This document shows, one piece after another, positions 1 through 4,924 of a DNA stretch of 6,505 nt. Numbering within the stretch: the first letter of the stretch is position 1; every line of letters begins with the position of its first letter. Origin of the DNA: JAEZFI01 sp044508215 (GTDB lineage: Bacteria; Actinomycetota; Acidimicrobiia; Acidimicrobiales; Microtrichaceae); contig JBIQID010000149.1 in assembly GCA_044508215.1 (NCBI GenBank), positions 1-6,505 of the forward strand. The letters run 5' to 3'. Under the pieces are notes generated by a model that was not told the origin of the DNA, made no database searches, and saw only the letters and a list, made by a program, of their open reading frames with translations. Position numbers and translations under genes: made by a program.

Positions 1-98
1 GCCATCCCGAGGAGCTGCTGGCCTCTGGCGCGCACATCGCGGTGAGCGACCTTTCCGAGATCAAGATCGCCGACGACCGCCGCTGGTACTTCTCGTAG
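1..98 (+). CDS. C-terminal end of a HAD-type hydrolase (5' truncated by window edge)
   Basis: An open frame enters from the left edge (first full codon at 3) and stops at TAG 96-98, leaving 31 visible residues that begin HPEELLASGAHIAVSDLSEI and end in RRWYFS. The pattern of a short helix, then a Gly-Ala-x-x-x-Val/Ile strand, then Asp-Leu-Ser-Glu-Ile, is what one sees at the extreme C-terminus of haloacid dehalogenase superfamily phosphatases, where the last Rossmann strand is followed by a D-L-x-E-I/L turn. The catalytic DxD, Thr/Ser and Lys motifs would lie outside the window, so the family call rests on the tail alone and the substrate cannot be guessed. The frame has the G/C-ending codon bias of the other genes. 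It lies 226 bases upstream of the next gene on the same strand, too far to assume co-transcription. Confidence 0.5.
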   Translation, partial: HPEELLASGAHIAVSDLSEIKIADDRRWYFS

Positions 99-117
99 CG
101 ACCTCGCCCGGCTCGTC

Positions 118-247
118 AAAGATCGCGACTGTCGCGAAGTTGGGCGGATGCCGCGGATTTCCGTGACTGTCGCGAAAACCGACTGGACGAAGATCTCGAC
201 TGTCGCGAAATTCCGCGGGGATCGACGAGGATCGTGACCGTCGCGGA
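118..247. repeat. Four phased copies of a short, partly palindromic repeat
   Basis: The 12-base core GACTGTCGCGAA occurs exactly at 127-138, 165-176 and 198-209, and with two changes (GACCGTCGCGGA) at 236-247. All copies have the same orientation and start 38, 33 and 38 bases apart. The 21-base units ending in the core (118-138 and 189-209) agree at 19 positions; a GATC lies just upstream of the core in copies 1, 3 and 4. Copy 1 is a perfect 15-base palindrome, TCGCGAC-T-GTCGCGA (123-137), and the others are degraded versions of it. CCGCGG also recurs between copies (151-156 and 213-218). The cluster fills the gap between the HAD-like gene and the acyl-CoA operon. It may be a multi-site operator or a dispersed intergenic repeat; the sequence alone does not decide. 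Confidence 0.75.
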
Positions 248-286
248 ACGCGCGCAGAGGCGCGCCGCATCGCCGGGGCCTCCCAG

Positions 287-301
287 CTGACGGTTCGTCA
301 G
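287..301. promoter_or_regulatory. Perfect inverted repeat, candidate operator of the acyl-CoA operon
   Basis: CTGACG-GTT-CGTCAG is a perfect 6-base inverted repeat around a 3-base centre, 23 bases before the ATG at 325. Its left arm lies where a -35 element would be expected (19 bases before the TACGGT box at 312), so a protein bound here would block RNA polymerase. Short palindromes of this size with TGAC/GTCA half-sites are typical of dimeric repressors such as TetR-family regulators, which commonly control acyl-CoA catabolism in actinobacteria. The assignment to that family is inference; no regulator gene is present in the window. Confidence 0.5.
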
Positions 302-311
302 ATTCGTCGGG

Positions 312-317
312 TACGGT
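312..317 (+). promoter_or_regulatory. Candidate -10 box for a leaderless transcript
   Basis: TACGGT fits the actinobacterial TANNNT -10 pattern and ends 7 bases before the A of the ATG at 325. No Shine-Dalgarno sequence lies in front of that ATG. Together these suggest that transcription begins at the start codon itself, giving a leaderless mRNA. The -35 region overlaps the inverted repeat at 287-301 (CTGACG, 19-base spacer). Confidence 0.5.
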
Positions 318-324
318 CGCGAGC

Positions 325-1731
325 ATGAGAGGCGTCCTGTCCTGGGGGGTGCACCTGCCCTACCGCCGGCTCGACCGTTCGACGATCGCTCCGGTCGCCG
401 GCAGCGGCGGAGGTCGCGGCCAACGCACCGTTGCGGGCTTCGACGAGGACGCCACCACCATGGCCGTGGCGGCGGCCCGCGACGCCCTGGCAGCGGCGCC
501 CGCACCTGTGACCGACGCCGTCTGGTTCGCCACGGCGTCACCGCCCTACCTCGACAAGACGAACGCCACCGCGGTGCACGCAGCGCTCCGGCTCCCCGAC
601 GCCATCCCGGCCTACGACGCGGTCGGTTCGATCCGCTCCGGCCTCGGCGCGCTGCGGGCCGCGTACCGCTCGACCGGCGTGTCGCTCGTGGCCAGCGCCG
701 ACCTCCGTGTCGGGCTTCCCGGCGGCCCGGACGAGGCGACGGTCGGCGACGCCGGCGCAGCGGTCGTGATCGGCTCCGACGACGACGGCCCCGTGCTCGC
801 CGAGCTCGTGTCGTGGACCTCGGCCACCGAGGAGTTCCTCGACCGCTGGCGCCGTCCCGGGCAGCAGGCGTCGCGTGTCTGGGAGGAGCGGTTCGGCGAG
901 ACCCGCTACGTCTCCCTCGGCGTCGAGGCCTTCGGGCGGGCGCTCGAGGAGGCCGGCCTCGACGCCTCGCAGGTCGACCACCTCGTCGTCACGGGCGCTC
1001 ACGAGCGAGCCGCGACCGCGGTGGCGAAGAAGTCCGGGGTCGCCTCCGACCGCGTGGCCGACACCCTGGGCGCCACCGTCGGGAACACCGGAACAGCGCA
1101 CCCCGCGCTGCAGCTCGCCGCCTCACTCGAGCGGGCCACGCCCGGCCAGCTGATCGCGCTCGTCTCGCTGGCCGACGGCGCCGACGTGCTGCTGCTCCGC
1201 GCCACCGAGGCACTCGCGTCGCACACGCCGCAGCGTCCGGTCGCGGACCAGCTCGCGGCCGGGGGACCGATCACCTACGGCAAGTACCTGGCGTGGCGGG
1301 GGCTGCTCCCCGTCGAGCCGCCCCGCCGCCCCGAGCCGGCTCGCCCGTCGGCCTCCGCAGCGAGTCGCTCGGAGGAGTGGAAGTTCGGGTTCGTCGGCTC
1401 GCAGGCCGACGACGGCACCGTCCACCTCCCGCCGGCACCGCTCGACGACGTCCGCCAGCCGATGGCCGACGCGGTCGGCACCGTGGCAGCGTTCACGGTC
1501 GACCGCCTCGCCTACTCGCCCAGCCCTCCCGTGGTCTTCGCCGTCATCGACTTCGACGGCGGCGGCCGCCTGCCGATGGAGCTCACCGACGTCGACGCCG
1601 ACCAGGTGGAGATCGGCATGCGGGTCGAGCTGACGTTCCGCAACCTCTTCACCTCGGACGACATCCACAACTACTTCTGGAAGGCACGCCCGGTCCGCAC
1701 CGGTGCGCCGGCGGACGGGAGCAACCGATGA
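325..1731 (+). CDS. HMG-CoA-synthase-like domain fused to a DUF35/OB-fold domain, lacking all cysteines
   Basis: This 468-residue protein has two parts. Residues 1-330 follow the bacterial family annotated as hydroxymethylglutaryl-CoA synthase with OB-fold. Landmarks are an N-terminal SWGVHLPYRRLDR, a GRGQRTVAGFDED segment (30-42), the FATASPPYLDK strand/loop (68-78), the nucleophile-elbow region AYDAVGSIRSGLGAL (96-110), GDAGAAVVIG (141-150) and TVGNTGTAHP (251-260). A Pro/Ala/Ser linker (about 331-348) leads to a DUF35 domain (about 350-458), with a ribbon-like stretch (GTVHLPP, 364-370) and an OB-fold ending in ELTFRNLF. Oddities: there is no cysteine anywhere. The catalytic Cys of condensing enzymes is replaced (Gly101/Ser102 region), although a His (226) and the Asn of GNTG (254) remain. 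The CxxCG ribbon motif has become ADDG. A catalytic synthase role is therefore doubtful; a CoA-binding or scaffolding partner for the downstream thiolase is more likely. The ATG at 325 is chosen because the N-terminus matches the family and a -10 box sits directly upstream. Confidence 0.85.
   Translation: MRGVLSWGVHLPYRRLDRSTIAPVAGSGGGRGQRTVAGFDEDATTMAVAAARDALAAAPAPVTDAVWFATASPPYLDKTNATAVHAALRLPDAIPAYDAVGSIRSGLGALRAAYRSTGVSLVASADLRVGLPGGPDEATVGDAGAAVVIGSDDDGPVLAELVSWTSATEEFLDRWRRPGQQASRVWEERFGETRYVSLGVEAFGRALEEAGLDASQVDHLVVTGAHERAATAVAKKSGVASDRVADTLGATVGNTGTAHPALQLAASLERATPGQLIALVSLADGADVLLLRATEALASHTPQRPVADQLAAGGPITYGKYLAWRGLLPVEPPRRPEPARPSASAASRSEEWKFGFVGSQADDGTVHLPPAPLDDVRQPMADAVGTVAAFTVDRLAYSPSPPVVFAVIDFDGGGRLPMELTDVDADQVEIGMRVELTFRNLFTSDDIHNYFWKARPVRTGAPADGSNR
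1717..1721 (+). promoter_or_regulatory. Shine-Dalgarno site inside the upstream gene that fixes the thiolase start
   Basis: GGGAG lies 6 bases before the ATG at 1728, within the last codons of the upstream gene. It supports initiation at 1728 and, with the ATGA stop/start overlap (1728-1731), translational coupling of the two proteins. Confidence 0.6.
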
Positions 1732-2924
1732 GCTCGCACGGCATCAAGGACCAGGTCGCCATCGTTGGGATGGGGTGCACGCGCTTCGCGGAGCACTGGG
1801 ACAAGGGCCTCGACGACCTCCTCATCGACGGCACCTCGGAGGCCTTCGCCTCGGCCGGCGTCGACAAGGACCAGGTGGACGCCTACTGGCTGGGCACGGC
1901 CCAGTCGGGGATGAGCGGCATCACGCTCGCCCGCCCGCTCGGCTTGAAGGGCAAGCCCGTCACCCGCGTCGAGAACTTCTGCGCCACGGGTTCCGAGGCG
2001 CTCCGCCAGGCTGCCTATGCGGTGGCGAGCGGCGCCTACGACATGGCGATGGCTGTGGGCGTCGAGAAGGTGAAGGACTCGGGCTACCAGGGCCTCAACG
2101 CGTTCCCGATCCCGAACGACGGCACGTCGCGCACGCTGACCGCTGCGGCGATGTTCTCGATGGTCGTCCCGTCGTACTCCAAGAAGTACGGGGTGTCCGA
2201 GGACGAGCTGAAGGAGGTGCTCGCCCGCATCGCGTCGAAGAACCACTTCAACGGCGCACGGAACCCCCGGGCCCAGTTCCGCCGGGAGATGTCGGTGGAG
2301 CAGATCCTCGGCATGAAGCCCGTGGCCGGAAAGCTGTCGGTGTTCGACTGCGCCGGCGTGGCCGACGGATGTGCTGCGGCGATCGTGGTCCGAGCCGAGG
2401 ACGCCCCGAAGTACACGGACAACCCGCTCTACATCAAGGCGCTGTCGTTCGTGGCCGGCGACGGCAGCGGCCTCACCGACCCGGAGTACGACTACACGAC
2501 GTTCCCCGAGATCGTGGCGACCGCCGACGACGCGTACGCCCAGGCCGGCATCACCGACCCCCGATCGCAGCTCGCGATGGCCGAGGTGCACGACTGCTTC
2601 ACGCCCACCGAGATGGTGCTGATGGAGGACCTCGGGTTCTCGGAGCGGGGCCAGGCGTGGAAGGACATCGAGGCCGGGTCGTTCGCCCTCGACGGAGACC
2701 TGCCCGTGAACCCCGACGGCGGCCTGAAGAGCTTCGGCCATCCGGTGGGGGCGTCGGGGCTCCGCATGATGTTCGAGGCGTGGCTGCAGCTGCGGGGCGA
2801 GGCTCCCGAGGAGCGCAGGATCTCCACCTACGGCGAGCGGAACCTCGCGCTGACGCACAACCTCGGCGGCTACCCCGGCGAGATGGTCAGCTTCGTCTCG
2901 ATCGTCGGCACCGAGCTGGGGTAG
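1728..2924 (+). CDS. SCP2-type thiolase (acyl-CoA acetyltransferase family)
   Basis: This 398-residue protein is close to the usual length of a stand-alone SCP2/SCPx-type thiolase, without the sterol-carrier domain. It opens with QVAIVGMGCTRF (9-20). The nucleophilic cysteine is Cys85 in VENFCATGSEAL. The family-specific HDCF motif (288-291) supplies the second catalytic cysteine (Cys290) in place of the NEAF of classical thiolases. GHPVGASG (337-344) carries the catalytic histidine, and HNLGG (377-381) replaces the usual C-terminal CxG. All catalytic residues expected of the family are present, so thiolytic cleavage or condensation of a 3-ketoacyl-CoA in the cytoplasm is likely; chain or ring specificity cannot be read. 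Its ATG overlaps the upstream stop by 4 bases, so it should be made in step with the HMG-CoA-synthase-like/OB-fold protein, its probable partner. The open frame extends far upstream, but the Shine-Dalgarno site and family alignment favour 1728. Related retro-aldolases (Ltp2-type) lack this active-site cysteine, so thiolase is preferred. Confidence 0.9.
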   Translation: MSSHGIKDQVAIVGMGCTRFAEHWDKGLDDLLIDGTSEAFASAGVDKDQVDAYWLGTAQSGMSGITLARPLGLKGKPVTRVENFCATGSEALRQAAYAVASGAYDMAMAVGVEKVKDSGYQGLNAFPIPNDGTSRTLTAAAMFSMVVPSYSKKYGVSEDELKEVLARIASKNHFNGARNPRAQFRREMSVEQILGMKPVAGKLSVFDCAGVADGCAAAIVVRAEDAPKYTDNPLYIKALSFVAGDGSGLTDPEYDYTTFPEIVATADDAYAQAGITDPRSQLAMAEVHDCFTPTEMVLMEDLGFSERGQAWKDIEAGSFALDGDLPVNPDGGLKSFGHPVGASGLRMMFEAWLQLRGEAPEERRISTYGERNLALTHNLGGYPGEMVSFVSIVGTELG

Positions 2925-2928
2925 CTGC

Positions 2929-4146
2929 TCAGGCGATCGCGCCGGAGTCGCGGAGGCGGGCCAGCTCGTCCGCGTCGAGGCCCAGCTCGGCGGTGAGCAC
3001 GCCGTCGGTGTGCTCGCCCAGCCACGGGACCCGGGTGTCGGGCACTTCCGTGACGCCTGAGATCTTCACCGGGTTGCCCGGCACCAGCACCGGTCGATCG
3101 ACCCCGTCGGTGCGCTCCATCTCGACGACCATCCCCCGCTGGTGGAGGTGCGGGTCGGCGACCACCTCCGCGCTGCGCAGCGCAGGTCCGGCCGCGATGC
3201 CGGCGGCGGCCATCTTCTCGCAGGCCTCGGCCCGCGTGTAGGTGGCGGCCCATCCCTCGATCGCAGGGCGGATCACGTCCTCGAGGTGGTCGACCCAACC
3301 CTGCCGGGTGGCGAGGCGCGGGTCCTCGAGCCACTCCGGAGCACCCACCAGCACGGCGAGCTTGGCGAACTGGTCCTCACGCCCCACCTGCAGCACGAAC
3401 GAGCCGTCGCTCGCGGCGAACGCGTCCATGATCAGCGGGCCGACGTTCCCGTCCTCGTTTCCGAGCGACGACAGGTTCATGACGATGTCGGTCATCGCCA
3501 CGACCGAGTCGAGCATCGCCACGTCGACCCGCTGACCTTCGCCAGTGAGGTCCCGCTGGCGGAGCGCGGCGAGGATGCCGATCACCACGAACATCCCGGA
3601 CGCGATGTCGCCGAGGCCGCCCATCGGAGCGACCTTGATCGGCTGCCCCGGGCGCCGCGTGTACTCGTAGATCCCCGACATCGCCTCGATCACCGGCGCG
3701 AACGCGGGGCGTCCGTCGTAGGGGGAGCCGCCAGCGCCGAAGCCCGACACCGACGCGTAGATGATCGACGGGTGCACCCCGCGGAACGCATCCCAGCCCA
3801 ATCCGAGCCGCTCAGCTGAGCCCGCTTTCAGGTTCTCGCACATCACGTCGAACCGCGGGGCGAGCCGCAGGACGAGGTCGCGAGCCTCCGGAACCTTGAG
3901 GTCGAGGGCGATGCTCCGCTTGTTCAAGTTGTTGCGGAGGAAGGTCGCGCCGACCCTCCGACCCTCCGGGTCGGTCATCGCCGGAAGGGACCCGCGACCG
4001 AGGTCTCCGGTGCCCGGCGATTCGATCTTCACGACCTCCGCGCCCAAGCGGGACAGGAGTTGTGTGGCATAGGGGAGCGCCTGCATCTGCTCGAGGCTGA
4101 GGACGCGGATGCCATCGAGCGGGCGGGTGCCGGCGGTGCTGCTCAT
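2929..4146 (-). CDS. Class III CoA-transferase, CaiB/BaiF family
   Basis: This 405-residue protein has the family's typical length and order of motifs. PLDGIRVLSLEQ (9-20) and PYATQLLSRLGAEVVKIE (25-42) form the N-terminal Rossmann part. NLNKRSIALDLK (73-84) and DVMCENLKAGSAERLGLGW (100-118) follow. The catalytic aspartate is expected at Asp180 in APMGGLGDIASG, aligned with Asp169 of formyl-CoA transferase. A GEGQRVDVAMLDS segment (203-214) and a C-terminal lid with VPGNPVKISG (355-364) complete it. The reaction is transfer of CoA between two carboxylic acids through a glutamyl/aspartyl-CoA intermediate; some relatives are 2-methylacyl-CoA racemases, which cannot be excluded. An open frame continues 73 codons upstream, but that stretch is Arg-rich and family-unlike; the ATG at 4146 is preferred because the conserved N-terminus starts just after it and a -10 box lies in front. 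It converges on the thiolase with a 4-base gap. The context suggests it loads CoA onto an acid for the same or a related pathway, but it is not in the same operon. Confidence 0.9.
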   Translation of the reverse strand: MSSTAGTRPLDGIRVLSLEQMQALPYATQLLSRLGAEVVKIESPGTGDLGRGSLPAMTDPEGRRVGATFLRNNLNKRSIALDLKVPEARDLVLRLAPRFDVMCENLKAGSAERLGLGWDAFRGVHPSIIYASVSGFGAGGSPYDGRPAFAPVIEAMSGIYEYTRRPGQPIKVAPMGGLGDIASGMFVVIGILAALRQRDLTGEGQRVDVAMLDSVVAMTDIVMNLSSLGNEDGNVGPLIMDAFAASDGSFVLQVGREDQFAKLAVLVGAPEWLEDPRLATRQGWVDHLEDVIRPAIEGWAATYTRAEACEKMAAAGIAAGPALRSAEVVADPHLHQRGMVVEMERTDGVDRPVLVPGNPVKISGVTEVPDTRVPWLGEHTDGVLTAELGLDADELARLRDSGAIA

Positions 4147-4154
4147 GTTGGGCG

Positions 4155-4160
4155 ACGGTA
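4155..4160 (-). promoter_or_regulatory. Candidate -10 box for a leaderless CoA-transferase transcript
   Basis: Read on the minus strand this is TACCGT, a TANNNT match ending 8 bases before the A of the ATG at 4146, with no Shine-Dalgarno sequence between. A possible -35 (TCGACA, 4187-4182) is 21 bases away, longer than usual, so only the -10 is offered. It resembles the arrangement in front of the gene at 325. Confidence 0.4.
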
Positions 4161-4302
4161 GCGGGGCGGCCGTGGCGGCGGTGTCGAGCCGGGCGGTCGC
4201 GCGCCACCGAAGCGGTCCCAACGACCGACGCGACGCGGACCGACGGCCGCGGCGGAACCGCCGAGACCTCGATGAGCGGTGGGCTCGCCACGGAGGATGA
4301 TG

Positions 4303-4330
4303 TTTGCCAAGGGGTCGGTCGGGATAGACA
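4303..4330 (+). promoter_or_regulatory. Candidate promoter of the small membrane protein gene
   Basis: TTTGCC (4303-4308) and TAGACA (4325-4330) are separated by 16 bases and the second ends 6 bases before the ATG at 4337. The spacing fits a sigma-A-type promoter with a leaderless or near-leaderless start, though the -10 lacks its final T. AAGGG (4330-4334) is the only purine run near the ATG and sits too close (2 bases) to be a normal ribosome site. The rest of the 190-base divergent region (4147-4336) is very GC-rich, and I see no gene in it. Confidence 0.35.
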
Positions 4331-4336
4331 AGGGCC

Positions 4337-4783
4337 ATGTCCCTGAGCTCCTCTTCTTCCTCCACCTATCGCTTGTCGTCGCGGGAAGATCCGGCGGCGA
4401 AGGTGCGCTCCTTCCACCTGGTCCGCGAGGACGAGGAGCAGCACGACCACCTCCAGGACCGGGTCTCGCTCCCGCGTGGTTGGTACGAGGTGCCCGGCGA
4501 GCCGACTCGCCAGCGCTTCTGGGACGGCACGCGCTTCGTCGCTGCCCGTCCGACCCCGGCAGAGGAGCTGGTGGCAACGACGCTTCCGACCCCTTCCGAC
4601 CGGTCGACGACCGGCGTGCTCCCGGTGGTCGGCATCGTGGCCGGCGTGCTCGCTGCGTTGGTCGCCATCGCCGTGGGCGCCGGTGTGATCGGCGTGTGGT
4701 GGGCGGCGGCCGCAGCTGCGCTCGGCGCCGCTGCCTTCGCCATCCTGGGCCACACCGCCCAGTGGCCCAGCCGCTCCCGCTGA
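4337..4783 (+). CDS. Small DUF2510-like protein with two C-terminal transmembrane helices
   Basis: This 148-residue protein starts with a run of serines (MSLSSSSSST) and a charged segment (residues 15-42, rich in Arg, Glu, Asp and His). Next comes LPRGWYEVPGEPTRQRFWDG (45-64), which resembles the actinobacterial DUF2510 motif (GWYxDP...RYWDGxxW), a short WW-like three-strand module. After a Thr/Pro-rich linker (70-92), two hydrophobic stretches follow, about 93-115 (GVLPVVGIVAGVLAALVAIA) and 117-138 (an Ala-rich helix after IGVWW). The C-terminus WPSRSR is short and basic. The likely topology is a cytoplasmic N-domain anchored in the membrane by a helical hairpin. No enzymatic motif is visible and the function is unknown; DUF2510 modules usually sit in front of membrane segments, which agrees with this layout. 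It is transcribed away from the CoA-transferase and 141 bases ahead of the esterase gene, so co-transcription with the latter is possible but not shown. Confidence 0.75.
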   Translation: MSLSSSSSSTYRLSSREDPAAKVRSFHLVREDEEQHDHLQDRVSLPRGWYEVPGEPTRQRFWDGTRFVAARPTPAEELVATTLPTPSDRSTTGVLPVVGIVAGVLAALVAIAVGAGVIGVWWAAAAAALGAAAFAILGHTAQWPSRSR

Positions 4784-4797
4784 GCGTCGCTCGCTGA

Positions 4798-4841
4798 CCA
4801 GCGCTGGGGGGAGCCCACCGGGGACCGCGCCCCGACGCTGG
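4798..4841 (+). other. Possible three-way-junction RNA fold or terminator after the small membrane protein gene
   Basis: Fifteen bases after the stop codon the sequence can fold as a compact junction. The outer stem is CCAGCG (4798-4803) with CGCTGG (4836-4841). Inside it are two hairpins, TGGG (4805-4808) with CCCA (4814-4817), and CGGGG (4819-4823) with CCCCG (4830-4834). Single bases (4804, 4818, 4835) join the stems. All pairs are perfect, but no T-run follows, and CCAGCGCTGG (4798-4807) is a competing self-palindrome. It could end transcription of the upstream gene or be chance in GC-rich DNA. Confidence 0.25.
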
Positions 4842-4851
4842 GCGGGGAACC

Positions 4852-4886
4852 GCGGCGATCGCTGACGCTACCTTCGTGATCGCCGC
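4852..4886 (+). promoter_or_regulatory. Nine-base inverted repeat around a possible -10 box upstream of the esterase gene
   Basis: GCGGCGATC (4852-4860) and GATCGCCGC (4878-4886) are perfectly complementary arms around 17 bases. The spacer contains TACCTT (4869-4874), a TANNNT match about 50 bases ahead of the ATG at 4925. If that box is the promoter, the arms would flank it like an operator; otherwise the element would be a stem-loop in the leader. No convincing -35 was found. Confidence 0.3.
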
Positions 4887-4909
4887 TTCGACGCGGCACG
4901 AGGGCGAAC

Positions 4910-4914
4910 GGAGG
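4910..4914 (+). promoter_or_regulatory. Shine-Dalgarno site of the esterase gene
   Basis: GGAGG, followed by two more G's, lies 10 bases before the ATG at 4925. This is the strongest ribosome site in the window and contrasts with the apparently leaderless starts at 325 and 4146. It supports the start that gives a complete lipoprotein signal peptide. Confidence 0.6.
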
Positions 4915-4924
4915 GGATCGGCGG

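Noticed and set aside
118..247. CRISPR array
   Set aside because: The spacing is superficially CRISPR-like, but the conserved part is only about 12 bases, the flanks drift, the fourth copy is degraded, and no cas gene is present.
61..270. Minus-strand small protein over the repeat cluster with recurring RDSRDL-like peptides
   Set aside because: The peptide repetition simply reflects the DNA repeats; the frame has no ribosome site that I could see, and its ends run into the neighbouring gene.
813..1727. Long upstream extension of the thiolase frame, open from 813
   Set aside because: It overlaps the synthase-like gene, its translation is an Arg/Pro/Gly-rich shadow without family features, and the Shine-Dalgarno site and conserved N-terminus place the start at 1728.
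1671..2858. Long minus-strand open frame of 395 codons opposite the thiolase
   Set aside because: It is an antisense shadow caused by high GC at third codon positions; it has Arg/His/Val-rich low-complexity composition and no recognisable motif.
1703..3241. Plus-strand open frame of 512 codons spanning the thiolase and the convergent junction
   Set aside because: It runs out of frame through the thiolase and then antisense to the CoA-transferase; its Arg/Gly-rich composition has no family signature.
4251..4262. GGCGG-AA-CCGCC palindrome in the divergent region
   Set aside because: A two-base loop cannot form a hairpin, and such GC-only palindromes are common at this composition.
4147..4365. 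Seventy-three-codon N-terminal extension of the CoA-transferase
   Set aside because: The extension is Arg/Ser-rich, unlike the family, and would overlap the start of the divergent membrane-protein gene; the conserved N-terminus begins right after the ATG at 4146.
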